Assembly: GCA_964343195.1 (NCBI GenBank)
Contig: CAYFIR010000001.1
Span: 124,001-188,000, forward strand
Reading direction: 5' to 3'
Length of the DNA stretch: 64,000 bases
Origin: CAYVAP01 sp964343195
Lineage (GTDB): Bacteria; Bacteroidota; Bacteroidia; J057
Each line of letters starts with the position of its first letter. Within the stretch, counting starts at the first letter, position 1. The notes beneath the pieces are model-generated. The model had not been told where the DNA came from and ran no database searches. It worked only from the letters and a program-made list of their open reading frames with translations. Below are positions 52,659 through 61,846 of this stretch, piece by piece. The translations under genes and the position numbers were made by a program.

Positions 52659-53240
52659 ATGAGAAACTACTTTTGGAGTGTCTCAGTACTGGTAGTCGGT
52701 ACGATTGCCTTTTTCCTTGTCTCTGATTTTGATGCTGCTTCAGCTTCTGCAACCCATGATGTACATCAGGTAGCCCAGATGGCTGAACAATTGAAAGGGC
52801 AGCAGGCGCATTTGCGCACGATTGATCCCCTGGAAATTGAGATTGTACCTACTCGTCGCCCGGTTCCGGCTGGTGTACCGTTGAGTAGTGCATTTGGCAT
52901 GAGAAAGCATCCCATCCTGAAAGTGGATAAGATGCACACCGGAATTGACTTTCCTGCTCCGGCAGGAACCCCAGTACTGGCCACTGCTACTGGCCGCGCC
53001 GAGTCTATATACCACGTCGGTGACAGTAGCTCCTACGGAAACCATATCATCCTGACCCACGATGAGGTTTACCAGTCCCTTTACGCGCACCTCTCCAAGA
53101 TTGCCGTCAAGCCTGGACAAATCGTCGAAGAAGGTGATACCATTGGGTTCGTAGGTAGTACCGGTCGATCCACCAATCCACACCTGCACTATGAAGTGCT
53201 GAAAAATGGACAGCGGGTTGACCCTGAAGATTTCCTGTAA
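52659..53240 (+). CDS. M23 family metallopeptidase (exported)
   Basis: 193 aa. N-terminal hydrophobic segment (residues 5-22) as signal or anchor, a short linker, and a LytM/M23 domain over residues 75-190. Classical zinc motifs are present: the family block SSAFGMRKHPI, HTGIDF (His and Asp), YAHLSK and the HLHYEV end motif. An intact active site suggests a real peptidoglycan endopeptidase or an EnvC-like activator, more convincing than the M23 lipoprotein at 2872. A strong terminator follows the stop codon. Confidence 0.92.
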   Translation: MRNYFWSVSVLVVGTIAFFLVSDFDAASASATHDVHQVAQMAEQLKGQQAHLRTIDPLEIEIVPTRRPVPAGVPLSSAFGMRKHPILKVDKMHTGIDFPAPAGTPVLATATGRAESIYHVGDSSSYGNHIILTHDEVYQSLYAHLSKIAVKPGQIVEEGDTIGFVGSTGRSTNPHLHYEVLKNGQRVDPEDFL

Positions 53241-53262
53241 GTCCAACGATGGACCCCAAGTC

Positions 53263-53289
53263 AGCTGACCTTAGTCTCTAAGGTCAGCT
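53263..53289 (+). terminator. Rho-independent terminator of the M23 gene
   Basis: A perfect 12-bp stem (AGCTGACCTTAG at 53263-53274 with its complement at 53278-53289), TCT loop and T-rich tail, 22 bases after the stop codon. Confidence 0.9.
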
Positions 53290-53306
53290 TTTTTGCTTTT
53301 GGGGTT

Positions 53307-54386
53307 ATGGCTAACTTTGCCCTCATGAGTGAATATCAGCGGCACAGGATGGAGCCAGGAGATGAACTACTGGATGATGAAGATGCGCTCTACGAGCATT
53401 ATACCCTCTATGCGCCTCCCAAACTGCGTCCTGTCCGCATCGACAAGTTTCTCGCCAATCAACTGCCACAGACTTCCCGCAGTCGAATCAAGAATGCTTC
53501 CCAGGCAGGATCCATCATCGTCAATGGACAGCCGGTTAAGGTGTCCTATAAGTTAAAGCCGGGAGAAAAAATTCAACTGATGCTACCCTATCCTCCTCCT
53601 CCTACCCTGGAAGCGGAGGAACTGCCCATCAATATTGTCTATGAGGATGAAGAGGTGATTGTGGTGCACAAGGAGCCTGGCATGGTTGTTCATCCCTCTA
53701 TCGGACACCGAAGTGGAACACTGGTGCACGGATTGCTCTGGCACCTGAAGCATTTACCTGAGCCGGAGAAGCAGCAGGAAAACGCACGGCCTGGGCTGGT
53801 ACACCGCCTGGATAAGGATACCTCCGGAATCATGGTCATAGCCAAGACCGAGTTTTCCATGGCCCACCTGTCCAAGCAGTTCTTTGACCGCAGCACCGGC
53901 CGCCGATACCATGCCATCGTATGGGGGGATGTGCTTGAGGATGAAGGATCAGTAGAAGGTTACGTAGGCAGGCACGATCGGAACCGCAAGCTGTACTTCA
54001 ATCACGATGACCCGGAAAAAGGAAAGCGAGCGGTAACCCACTACAAGGTACTGGAGCGATTTGGGGTGGTTACTCTGATCGAATGTCGGCTGGAAACCGG
54101 ACGCACGCACCAGATACGGGTGCAGATGAAAAGTATGGGCCATACCCTTTTTTCAGACTACATGTATGGAGGAGATCAGATCCTGAAAGGTCCCAGGACC
54201 AAAAAGTATCAGCAGTTCATCAAAAACTGTATGGATATCCTGCCCAGGCAAGCATTGCATGCAAAGACACTGGATTTTGACCATCCGACCAAAAAAGAGC
54301 GAATGACTTTCGACTCTGACCTTCCGGCAGATATGACTCAAATGTTGGAAAAGATGAGAAAATGGGTCCCCAGCAGCGAAGTATAA
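53307..54386 (+). CDS. rluD: RluA-family 23S rRNA pseudouridine synthase (RluD-like)
   Basis: 359 aa. S4 RNA-binding domain at about residues 40-95 (VRIDKFLANQLPQTSRSRIKNASQAGSIIVNGQPVKVSYKLKPGE), then the synthase core with RPGLVHRLDKDTSG (catalytic Asp169), RRYHAIVWG, and the ECRLETGRTHQIRVQMKSMGHTLFSDYMYGG block. S4 plus this core is the layout of RluD/RluC-type enzymes, which convert specific uridines of 23S rRNA to pseudouridine. The exact site cannot be set from sequence. An in-frame Met at 53325 (MSEYQRHR) is an alternative start; the ATG at 53307 is 17 bases after the upstream terminator stem. Confidence 0.9.
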   Translation: MANFALMSEYQRHRMEPGDELLDDEDALYEHYTLYAPPKLRPVRIDKFLANQLPQTSRSRIKNASQAGSIIVNGQPVKVSYKLKPGEKIQLMLPYPPPPTLEAEELPINIVYEDEEVIVVHKEPGMVVHPSIGHRSGTLVHGLLWHLKHLPEPEKQQENARPGLVHRLDKDTSGIMVIAKTEFSMAHLSKQFFDRSTGRRYHAIVWGDVLEDEGSVEGYVGRHDRNRKLYFNHDDPEKGKRAVTHYKVLERFGVVTLIECRLETGRTHQIRVQMKSMGHTLFSDYMYGGDQILKGPRTKKYQQFIKNCMDILPRQALHAKTLDFDHPTKKERMTFDSDLPADMTQMLEKMRKWVPSSEV

Positions 54387-54398
54387 GGGCAAAAAAAA

Positions 54399-54433
54399 TT
54401 AGGGGGCTCGATCCCTAAGGAGAGCCACCCTAA
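54399..54433 (+). terminator. Possible terminator hairpin after the RluD-like gene
   Basis: TTAGGGGGCTC (54399-54409) pairs with GAGCCACCCTAA (54422-54433) apart from one bulged A. There is no strong T run after it, so it is only a candidate. Confidence 0.4.
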
Positions 54434-54567
54434 CCCTTGCTCATTCTTTACTTTAACCTGTTGATTCAAAGATAGATCAGATTAACCGCTAAAATGTTTT
54501 TTTGAGAGTGAATGGTAGTTTTTAGCGGATAAATTGTGCTTACTATATAATTACTGGTTTACGTAAC

Positions 54568-55350
54568 ATGCAGACGCAATCCTCCAAATCAGATGTCACT
54601 TCAGCGAAGATGCTGAATGCACGCCTTTCGGCTAATAGCAACGCCACCAGAGACTTTGATGAGTGGTGCTTTCGACAACTGCCATCCCTTCCTTTGCCCG
54701 CTCGAATGCTCGATTTGGGCTGCGGCACTGGCAAACAGATCAAGCTGTTTAGCCCGATGTTTAGTCCTGCAAGCGAGATCGTAGGAATCGACCTCTCCAG
54801 AGAGAGTCTGCAGCAACTACGGGAAAGCTATAACTCCAGAGCCAAGCTCTCCCTCATCGAGGGGAGTTTTGATGAAATGGAGCAACACAAAGAGCTTGCT
54901 GATGAAAGCTTTGACCTGGCATTTGGAGGCTATGCCCTGTACTACACCCAGAATCTCCCCAAACTGATGAAGGATGCCCATCGCCTGCTCAAGCCAGGGG
55001 GAACCTTCTGGAACATTTCGCCCTATTTCGGAACCAATGAGGAGTTTCTGCGCATCATACGTCCCCTGCATGAAGTGGAGGACTTCATGGATTATGTCTT
55101 TGACCAGTTCCATCAGGACATTATTGCAGAGGGGGAAAAACTGGGTTTCCAGTCAGTCAAACCGGCTTTACTGCGCAACCAGATTCGATTCCCAAGTGCA
55201 GAAGCGTTCATGGGATACCTGAGTAACTCGCTCTTCTATCGGCCAGGACATGACGAAGCCATCAATGCGGCAGTGCAGGAAGTCGTGGAGCGGGAGGGCT
55301 TCTTTGCGGTCAGCAAGAATATTATTTCGCTACAACTAACCAAAGGTTAA
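54568..55350 (+). CDS. Class I SAM-dependent methyltransferase
   Basis: 260 aa. SAM-binding motif I LDLGCGTG at residues 48-55, VGIDLS (motif II), and LIEGSFDEM, LAFGGYALYY and HRLLKPGGTFW (post-motif). This is the layout of Methyltransf_11/25 enzymes that act on small molecules or lipids. There is no signal peptide or membrane helix. No neighbour reveals the substrate. Its stop overlaps the stop of the convergent PCD gene by four bases in the palindrome GGTTAACC. A short AT-rich leader (TATATAATTACTGG) precedes the start. Confidence 0.88.
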   Translation: MQTQSSKSDVTSAKMLNARLSANSNATRDFDEWCFRQLPSLPLPARMLDLGCGTGKQIKLFSPMFSPASEIVGIDLSRESLQQLRESYNSRAKLSLIEGSFDEMEQHKELADESFDLAFGGYALYYTQNLPKLMKDAHRLLKPGGTFWNISPYFGTNEEFLRIIRPLHEVEDFMDYVFDQFHQDIIAEGEKLGFQSVKPALLRNQIRFPSAEAFMGYLSNSLFYRPGHDEAINAAVQEVVEREGFFAVSKNIISLQLTKG

Positions 55351-55628
55351 CCCATCAGGTCTTCAATCGCCCTGGCCAGGTCAATGTCTTTGTCGGTAAC
55401 CCCGCCTGCGTCATGCGTACTCAGGCGAATTTCCACTTTGTTGTACACATTGCTCCACTCGGGGTGGTGGTTGGCCTTTTCGGCCAGAATCGCGACCTGT
55501 GACATGAAGCCCCAGGCATGAACGAAGTCAGAAAACTGAAACATTTTCTGGATTCCATTCTCTTCAAAACTCCAGCCTGAAAGCGGTTCAATTAGTTGGG
55601 CTGCCTGTTCTGCGTTATAGGTGGGCAT
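55347..55628 (-). CDS. 4a-hydroxytetrahydrobiopterin dehydratase (PCD/PhhB-like)
   Basis: 93 aa from the Met at 55628 (MPTYNAEQAAQLIEPLSGWSF), the usual size of the family; the frame is open to 55730. The active-site stretch AEKANHHPEWSNVYNKVEIRLSTHDAGGVTDKD holds the two catalytic histidines and the conserved Pro-Glu-Trp. It dehydrates pterin-4a-carbinolamine, recycling the pterin cofactor, and in some proteins acts as a dimerisation cofactor. No phenylalanine hydroxylase gene is in the window, so a tetrahydrobiopterin-linked role is inferred from family only. Cytoplasmic. Confidence 0.93.
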   Translation of the reverse strand: MPTYNAEQAAQLIEPLSGWSFEENGIQKMFQFSDFVHAWGFMSQVAILAEKANHHPEWSNVYNKVEIRLSTHDAGGVTDKDIDLARAIEDLMG

Positions 55629-55772
55629 GCGGATTTCGGTTGTAGGTTGGGAAAGATTGGGAATAATAAATACTTTTCTGTTCGTGTTTCTGTTAATCCA
55701 ACCCTGCACATGGGGAATAGTTTGGATCACAGGGACCTCTTACCAAAACTGAAGAATATCAACACTCGATTT

Positions 55773-57191
55773 ATGCTGAAGCGAATAATCACTTTATTCC
55801 TGCTGAGCCTGACGGTCACCACTCTGCTGGGCCAGTTGCGCATTGTAGGAAAAATTTCCAGTCCGCAATCCGACGAGATCGCGTTCCAGTACAAAATCTC
55901 TCCCGTTCAGATGGAACCTTTTGTTGAGAAAGCTGAAATAGCCTCCAACGGCTCATTCGAACTGGAACTTAACCTGGAAAGCCCTCAGATGGTAACCCTC
56001 CGCCATGGGGAACAGCTGGTACCGCTCTATCTATTTCCTACCGGATATGTTGAACTGCGAGCCAAAGGTAGTAAGCTGTCTGAGTCTATCGAAATAGAAG
56101 GAGCAGGAGGTAGCATTGCCAGCTCACGGTTTCTGAAGGATTGGATGGCAGAGCAGGAAAGCCGTGAGAACCTGATGGCCACCTATGATGCGGTCCGTAA
56201 TGCAGATAATGCACAGGAAGCGCTTACCGGCATGCTGGAGCGTCAGGATATACAGCGCCAGAAGTGGGAGAGTGCCAGGGAGAAAGGAAATTTGCCTACA
56301 GAATTTATTCAGTTTTTTGATCTGAGGCTGACCTATCAGCAAGCCAATACCCTGTCAGAGCTGGAAGCGATGTATCGCTATTTTCATGATGGAGAAGAAT
56401 TTAACGTCGAAAATCCAGACCAGCTCACGAATATGACGCGAGAGGTCCCGCTGTTGCGTCCGGAGGCCGTCAATATCAGCCAGTATCTGGAGTTTGTGGA
56501 CAATCAGTTGAACAAGCGGTTGGAGGATCGGGAGTATGAAGACCCCAAAGATTATTATGCTGCAAAATTTGAAGCCATCGAATCCCTGGATGGCGCTGTG
56601 AAAGTGGCAGTGAAAGCAAAGCTGATCGCAGATGTCTTGTCCTATGGCAACCCCATATACATCGAAGAAGCCATTCACAGCCTGCCTGAAGAGGAAGGTG
56701 GGCAATTGTACTATGATATGCTGTTGCCTGCTTTCGAAAAGGCGATGGAACTGGCCCCTGGACGGCAGGCTCCCCATTTCAAGCTAATGTCAGCAGAAGG
56801 AGAAGAGTTCAATCTGAAGGATCTCCAGGGAAAGCTGGTGTATGTAGACTTTTGGGCTAGCTGGTGTGGCCCCTGCCTGGCTGAAATGCCCTATACCCGC
56901 GAGTTGATCGAGCAGTACCAGGAGCATGAAGGAATCGCTTTCCTGTTTATCAGCATCGATGACGACGAAGAAGCCTGGCGTCAGGCTATGGAAGAAGAAA
57001 ATATTCCGGGAATCCACGTTTGGAGTCAGGGCTTTAACTCTGAGGTGCCTCAGGCCTACAATGTAAGCGCCATACCCAACTATTTCCTGATCGCCCCGGA
57101 TGGAACCATTCTGGACCCTTTTCCCCCACGCCCCAGCTCCGGACAGTTAGGGGAAATATTTGAGAAAAACATGGGAGAGGGCGGACGTTAA
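55773..57191 (+). CDS. TlpA-like thioredoxin-domain protein with DUF4369-type N-terminal region
   Basis: 472 aa from ATG 55773 (MLKRIITLFLLSLTVTTLLGQ signal peptide); the frame opens earlier over the PCD start region. Residues 25-135 form a beta domain with IVGKISSPQSDEIAFQYKISP, the pattern of DUF4369. A helical middle follows, and then a thioredoxin/AhpC-TSA fold with APHFKLMSAEGEEFNLKDLQGKLVYVDFWASWCGPCLAEMP (redox-active Cys365 and Cys368). It probably reduces disulfides in the periplasm, as TlpA/ResA proteins do. A 16-bp terminator hairpin follows the stop. Confidence 0.9.
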   Translation: MLKRIITLFLLSLTVTTLLGQLRIVGKISSPQSDEIAFQYKISPVQMEPFVEKAEIASNGSFELELNLESPQMVTLRHGEQLVPLYLFPTGYVELRAKGSKLSESIEIEGAGGSIASSRFLKDWMAEQESRENLMATYDAVRNADNAQEALTGMLERQDIQRQKWESAREKGNLPTEFIQFFDLRLTYQQANTLSELEAMYRYFHDGEEFNVENPDQLTNMTREVPLLRPEAVNISQYLEFVDNQLNKRLEDREYEDPKDYYAAKFEAIESLDGAVKVAVKAKLIADVLSYGNPIYIEEAIHSLPEEEGGQLYYDMLLPAFEKAMELAPGRQAPHFKLMSAEGEEFNLKDLQGKLVYVDFWASWCGPCLAEMPYTRELIEQYQEHEGIAFLFISIDDDEEAWRQAMEEENIPGIHVWSQGFNSEVPQAYNVSAIPNYFLIAPDGTILDPFPPRPSSGQLGEIFEKNMGEGGR

Positions 57192-57212
57192 GCCCTCCGT
57201 GCAAATCTTCCT

Positions 57213-57253
57213 ACAAACAAGCACTGGCGAAATAACAGCCAGTGCTTGTTTGT
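57213..57253 (+). terminator. Rho-independent terminator of the TlpA-like gene
   Basis: A 16-bp perfect stem (ACAAACAAGCACTGGC at 57213-57228, complement at 57238-57253) with a 9-base loop, followed by TTTTTCGC. Confidence 0.9.
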
Positions 57254-57268
57254 TTTTCGCGTGTTCCC

Positions 57269-57300
57269 TTTTGCCTTTTTTCCCAAAAATTAACCTTTGG
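57269..57300 (+). promoter_or_regulatory. Candidate promoter of the PhoD/T9SS gene
   Basis: TTTTG at 57269-57273 and TAACCTTTGG at 57291-57300 are about 26 bases apart, centre to centre, in keeping with the Bacteroidota -33 TTG and -7 TAnnTTTG pair (one extra base in the -7 spacing). Transcription would begin near 57305, about 46 bases before the ATG at 57351. The preceding terminator ends at 57253. Confidence 0.4.
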
Positions 57301-57350
57301 AAAACGGGAGTGGGGAGAATTTTGTAGAAATTGATCTAAAAAATGGCCCT

Positions 57351-59372
57351 ATGGTAAAATGGTTTGCTTTCACAATTGGGATGCTGGGAGGAATTGCCCT
57401 GATGGGGCAGTCTGTTTCTGAAGCTACCGCCAGTTCTGGCTTTTCAGATGTCAGCCTACGGCACAATCATCACTCGACCAAGGAGCTGACAACCGAAGGC
57501 TTTGATCCAAAGCTGGAGCCATTTTACCACGGAGTTGCCTCCGGTGATCCAACTTCCGGGAGCGTCGTCCTGTGGACTCGTGTTACCCCCGAGGCCCAGC
57601 AGGATACCGTCATCGAAGTTAGCTGGCGGGTTGCGACTGATACCGGAATGGTGAGCATCATCCAGTCCGGAACATTTACCACTGACACCAGCCGGGACTA
57701 TACGGTCAAAATAGAAGTTGCGGGCCTTCAGCCTGATACCTACTACTATTATGAATTCTCTGCTCTGGGGCGTAATTCCCTGCGTGGTCGGACCAAGACC
57801 ACTCCGACTGGCCCGGTCGATCACCTCAGATTTGCGGTCATGTCATGCAGCAATTATGAGGCGGGCTTTTTCCACGCCTATCGCCATGTAGCTGATCGCA
57901 ATGATCTCGATGCGGTCATCCACCTTGGGGACTATATCTACGAATACGGCACTGGAGGATACGGCGACAGTACCCGTCTGGTGAATTCGGAGGAAACCGT
58001 CGGGCTGGAAGATTACCGGGCAAGATACTCTCTGTATCGCCTCGATCCTGATCTTCGCCGTGCCCATCAGCAACATCCATTCATCACGGTGTGGGACGAC
58101 CACGAGTCTGCCAATGATTCCTGGGTGGGAGGAGCCCAAAACCATCAACCTGATGAGGGAGCCTGGGGGATGCGTAAATCTGTATCCAAGCAGGCATACT
58201 TTGAGTGGCTGCCGATTAGGGATCAGGCTGACACCTCCATTTATCGAACCGTGTCATATGGAGACCTGGTGGACCTGATCATGCTGGATACCCGGCTGGA
58301 AGGGCGTGATGAACAAATCCTGGATGTCACCAATCCCGATCTTTACCTGCCTACCAGAACCATTCTGGGCGGTAGCCAGAAAGCCTGGCTGTTATCGGGT
58401 TTACAACAGTCAACTGCCGACTGGAAGATCATCGGTAGCCAGGTGATTTTCTCTCCATTTCACATCGGGTTTGCCTCAAAATTCACTCCGGCCTATAACC
58501 ATGACGAGCTTGAAAGCCTTTTCCTGGACATTTGGGACGGGTATCCCATCGAACGAAAGGAAATTGTCCAGGCGATTGAAAACCAGGATATTGAGGATGT
58601 GGTCTTTCTGTCGGGAGACTTTCACAGCAGTTTTGCCTTTGAGGTGGCCGACTCGGTGAATAACCCCGACAACTATCAGCCTATTGCTGAGTATGACCCG
58701 GAAACCAGTGCTGGGGCGGTAGCAGTAGAGTTCACCACTCCCAGCATCACCTCTGCCAACTTCGACGAAAACCTGTCACCCAGCCTTGCTACCATTCTGG
58801 AGAATGTCATGGTAGAAGGACTTGCACCCATTGTGTCGCGGATTCCCAATCCCCACATGAAATACAATGACCTGGACCGACACGGCTATGTGCTGCTTGA
58901 TGTAAAGTCCGATACAGTTCGCAGCAACTGGTACTACGTGACCGGTCTAAAGGAAGACAGCCTGGGCCAGTATTTCGGTACTTCTCGTTACGTCCTGAGA
59001 GGCGAACATCAACTCAAGGGTGACGGTGTCGAAAGTCAGCCTAAGCCAGTGACTGCCTCCCCGGCTCCGTCTGAGATCCGGCAGTATCAGGAAACCAGTG
59101 GATTTTCACGGAGTGAAATGGCTATGCTGGCTGTATATCCCAATCCTGCGGACAGCCGTCTGTATGTCCACTTTGCCCTTAACCTGCCCACAAAACTATC
59201 CCTGGAACTCATAGACCTCCAGGGAAGGGTAGTCACTCCTTCCCTTACCAGATGGTTGGACCCCGGAGTGTATGACATGGAGATAGGAGTTGAAAGCCTG
59301 CCAGCCGGAACATACCTCCTGCGTATATTCGCGGGAGGGGTAGAGGAAACCCGGCTCGTAGGAATTAGGTAA
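57351..59372 (+). CDS. PhoD-like alkaline phosphatase D with T9SS sorting domain
   Basis: 673 aa from ATG 57351 (MVKWFAFTIGMLGGIALMGQ signal peptide); the frame also opens at 57297. PhoD_N domain (FYHGVASGDPTSGSVVLWTRVTP ... TYYYYEF) is followed by the PhoD catalytic domain: VMSCSNYEAGFFHAYRHV, LGDYIYEYG, TVWDDHESANDSW, SGDFHSSFAFEVA and HGYVLLD. It hydrolyses phosphate mono- or diesters outside the cell with Fe and Ca cofactors in the best-known members. The end carries the sorting signal (LAVYPNPADSRLYVHFAL ... SLPAGTYLLRIFAGG), so it leaves through T9SS rather than the Tat-only route typical of PhoD. Confidence 0.92.
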   Translation: MVKWFAFTIGMLGGIALMGQSVSEATASSGFSDVSLRHNHHSTKELTTEGFDPKLEPFYHGVASGDPTSGSVVLWTRVTPEAQQDTVIEVSWRVATDTGMVSIIQSGTFTTDTSRDYTVKIEVAGLQPDTYYYYEFSALGRNSLRGRTKTTPTGPVDHLRFAVMSCSNYEAGFFHAYRHVADRNDLDAVIHLGDYIYEYGTGGYGDSTRLVNSEETVGLEDYRARYSLYRLDPDLRRAHQQHPFITVWDDHESANDSWVGGAQNHQPDEGAWGMRKSVSKQAYFEWLPIRDQADTSIYRTVSYGDLVDLIMLDTRLEGRDEQILDVTNPDLYLPTRTILGGSQKAWLLSGLQQSTADWKIIGSQVIFSPFHIGFASKFTPAYNHDELESLFLDIWDGYPIERKEIVQAIENQDIEDVVFLSGDFHSSFAFEVADSVNNPDNYQPIAEYDPETSAGAVAVEFTTPSITSANFDENLSPSLATILENVMVEGLAPIVSRIPNPHMKYNDLDRHGYVLLDVKSDTVRSNWYYVTGLKEDSLGQYFGTSRYVLRGEHQLKGDGVESQPKPVTASPAPSEIRQYQETSGFSRSEMAMLAVYPNPADSRLYVHFALNLPTKLSLELIDLQGRVVTPSLTRWLDPGVYDMEIGVESLPAGTYLLRIFAGGVEETRLVGIR

Positions 59373-59427
59373 GGGCACTATTTGCCAGGATGAATTGAAG
59401 CGCTCTGCCTTGTTGTGGGAAGAAGGC

Positions 59428-60609
59428 TCAGTCCACAGAGGATCCCAGCTCTCTGAGTAGCTTTCTGATGAGAGTGGTGTCGATGTCATCATTCATGCGA
59501 CCCATTTGCCAGGCTTTGAGGGCCTGGGTTTTGGCAGCTTCGCGATCACCAGACTTGGCCAGGAGCAGAGCATAGGTTTCGTTATAGGTGTAACTATTGT
59601 CGATGGCGATAGACTGCCGACTCCACTCTATGGCTGCCTCAAGAAACTCCTGCCCATCCACATGGTCATAGAAGTTGCGGGCAGCGTGGTTGAGCTCGGG
59701 GGCACGGTACACCGTGAAGTTTTCAAAGTGCTCTATGGTCTTGTAGGCGTAATCCTGCCAGTCGCGGGCTGCCTCAGTATAGACCATGCGTAGCTGACTG
59801 GCAGTTTGGCCTTTATCCTTGAGCTCTGTCCGGGCGAGTTCCAGGACTGTCTGGAGAAGGGTTCTGTTTCGGGTGATGGCCGCCCTCACGACATTTTGCT
59901 TGAGTACTGAGTAGATTTTATCCGCGACGGGCTGAAGTCCGTATTTGCGGATGAATTTTTTCTGTTTGTCCAGCAGGTACTGAAACTCCCGGCTATTCAG
60001 GTCGGTGGTAAATTCCTGGATGGCTTCCCAGTTTTGTTGATCGATGAGAGCCTTGGTGTCCTGGGTGTCAAAGTAGCGCTGAGCAGCCTCCTGATAGTTT
60101 CGTTCGGCATGCTTGAGGTTCAGAGCGTAGTTGTAAAGAACCATCGGGTCGGAGGAACCGGCATCGTACTGGAGCTCCAGCAGGGTCTGGTTGGCCTCAG
60201 GGCGCAGGGCCTCCCGGCCTGCAGCCAATAGCCTGGGAGGCGCCATGTAGCCTTCCTCACGATGGACAACTTCTCCCCGGTAGTTGATGAACAGCAAGGT
60301 TGGGTATCCATTGACACTATACCGCTCAGAAAAGGAGACTCCTTCACCTTTCTCCATGTCGTAGCGATAACTGATGAAATTTTCGTTGTAGTAGGCTCCT
60401 ACCTCCTCATTCCGGAAGGTGTTGCGCTCCAGGGACTTGCAGATATTGCACCAGTCGGCATAGGCTTCTACAAAGATGAGCTTTTGCTGCTCTTCAGCGA
60501 GGGTAAGCATTTCCTGCCAGGTACCGCTTGAGAAGTTGATGCCTGTCGCCTGGGTAGCGGGGACTATCAGAAATGTAAGGCAAAAGGAGAGGATGAGTGT
60601 GCGAATCAT
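59428..60609 (-). CDS. Thioredoxin-family protein with helical C-terminal region
   Basis: 393 aa. Signal peptide (MIRTLILSFCLTFLIVPATQA) and a thioredoxin fold at residues 25-140 with the redox pair WCNICK (Cys54 and Cys57), followed by ISYRYDMEKGEG and GYPTLLFINYRGEVV (cis-Pro block YPT). About 230 residues of helical, TPR-like sequence follow (AERNYQEAAQRYFDTQDTKALI, EAAIEWSRQSIAIDNSYTYN). It probably acts in periplasmic disulfide reduction or isomerisation. It has no nearby partner gene that would indicate a substrate. Confidence 0.88.
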   Translation of the reverse strand: MIRTLILSFCLTFLIVPATQATGINFSSGTWQEMLTLAEEQQKLIFVEAYADWCNICKSLERNTFRNEEVGAYYNENFISYRYDMEKGEGVSFSERYSVNGYPTLLFINYRGEVVHREEGYMAPPRLLAAGREALRPEANQTLLELQYDAGSSDPMVLYNYALNLKHAERNYQEAAQRYFDTQDTKALIDQQNWEAIQEFTTDLNSREFQYLLDKQKKFIRKYGLQPVADKIYSVLKQNVVRAAITRNRTLLQTVLELARTELKDKGQTASQLRMVYTEAARDWQDYAYKTIEHFENFTVYRAPELNHAARNFYDHVDGQEFLEAAIEWSRQSIAIDNSYTYNETYALLLAKSGDREAAKTQALKAWQMGRMNDDIDTTLIRKLLRELGSSVD

Positions 60610-60716
60610 GAGTTCGATGATACGAGCTAATGGGATAAAGGTAGGACAGGGGAAAATCCCTGTTCATTTCAGAGAACGGAAGGATTCATGGCCATGTTGC
60701 AGAAAAGCAGGCTGGA

Positions 60717-61046
60717 TTATTCAGCCTTGCGGCTAAATCTTTTGAGCAGGTTCAGGCTTTGGGCAGCCTTAAAGGTCCAGATACCCCAGGTGATGATCAG
60801 TCCAGGATAAACCAGGGCACTGCCCCGGTTAAAGTACATGGCATCGGGTAGCTCCCAGTGATGCAGGTGCATGACAGCGCGGGTCATTCCACAGCCAAAG
60901 CACTCGATATCAAAAAATGCCCTGGAAGGACACATGATGATTTCGCCATTATCAAAAAAGTCCGCTGGCAGGATCCACAGGACGATGGGCGTCAGCAATA
61001 ACAGGACCAACCAGGTCCATTGAATCCAGGGAGAGTTGAGCTTCAT
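60717..61046 (-). CDS. DUF2752 family membrane protein
   Basis: 109 aa. Two clear hydrophobic helices (WTWLVLLLLTPIVLWIL near the N terminus; SALVYPGLIITWGIWTF) and the family's Cys block MCPSRAFFDIECFGCGMTRAVMH between them (CPxRxxxxxxCxGCGMTR). The function is unknown and the Cys motif suggests a metal or disulfide role. It is a single gene between the thioredoxin-like gene and the YqaE pair. Confidence 0.88.
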   Translation of the reverse strand: MKLNSPWIQWTWLVLLLLTPIVLWILPADFFDNGEIIMCPSRAFFDIECFGCGMTRAVMHLHHWELPDAMYFNRGSALVYPGLIITWGIWTFKAAQSLNLLKRFSRKAE

Positions 61047-61160
61047 TGGTTTGGGTAATTAAGGATCAGGAAAAAGAAGCTGAGAGATGCGAACAGCAAA
61101 GACGCTCTCGAATTCGAATTCTCAAAATTGCAGCTTCCTGAATCTCGCAATCCAAAGAAT

Positions 61161-61204
61161 AAAAAAAGGATGACAACCGGGACACTTTGCCCTGACTGTC
61201 ATCC
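61161..61204 (-). terminator. Terminator of the first YqaE/Pmp3-like gene
   Basis: On the minus strand GGATGACA and TGTCATCC (61204-61197 and 61175-61168) pair, with GGG/CCC inside, and a seven-T run follows (61167-61161). It begins 35 bases after the stop at 61239. Confidence 0.85.
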
Positions 61205-61238
61205 CATATCAGTTAAGCTTTAAGAACCAGCTTAGGGC

Positions 61239-61685
61239 CTAGTAGTAATCCTTCATTTTGATGAAAGCGTGGATTACACCGGGCAACCAGCAAAGCAGGG
61301 TCAGGACGATATTGACGATCCAGTCTTTGCCGTCAAAATCAGTCAGCAGTCCCATGGCCAGCCAGCCAAGGCCTACGATTGCCAGGATGATGTAGACAGT
61401 CTTGTCGATGTCCTCGGCATTGGGGTTCATTTGCTTTTTAACCAGACGCTGAGCAGCACGCAGCTGTAGGGCCTCACGAACAGACAGCTTCTCGCCAGTG
61501 ATTTCGCGAACCTGCTTGGGAGTCAGGGCTATGAAATCCTCAGCACTTAAATCAGTAAGAGTAGAAGATAGGGTGCTGATTTCAGGCTGATCACCCAGGG
61601 CCTCTGCCCAGTTGATAACCCGTGAAGAAGCAAAGCTGCTTAAAGAAAGACCCAGCAACAGAGCCAGAGTAAATAGATGTTTCAT
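61239..61685 (-). CDS. YqaE/Pmp3-family membrane protein with exported N-terminal extension (copy 1)
   Basis: 148 aa from Met 61685 (MKHLFTLALLLGLSLSSFASS signal peptide); the frame opens to 61760. Residues 22-100 are a soluble extension with the shared stretch LTPKQVREITGEKLSVREALQLRAAQRLVKKQMNP. The C-terminal 50 residues contain two helices in the Pmp3 pattern (YIILAIVGLGWLAMGLL; IVNIVLTLLCWLPGVIHAFI). Pmp3 proteins in yeast and plants affect membrane potential under salt stress. Bacteroidota forms with this extension are uncharacterised. It is paralogous to the next gene (about 60 percent identical by eye). Confidence 0.85.
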   Translation of the reverse strand: MKHLFTLALLLGLSLSSFASSRVINWAEALGDQPEISTLSSTLTDLSAEDFIALTPKQVREITGEKLSVREALQLRAAQRLVKKQMNPNAEDIDKTVYIILAIVGLGWLAMGLLTDFDGKDWIVNIVLTLLCWLPGVIHAFIKMKDYY

Positions 61686-61846
61686 AACAGAATAAAAGTG
61701 AATAGTTTGACTTCCACCGAAATCTACCAAAATGATTTGGCTTTTTGGAACCTCTGTCAATTTTTTTGCCCTTAAAGACCATATAGACCTTCAAAATGGC
61801 CTTTTGAGGGGCTTGGATGAAGGGTCAATGCTGCTGTCCGAATACA

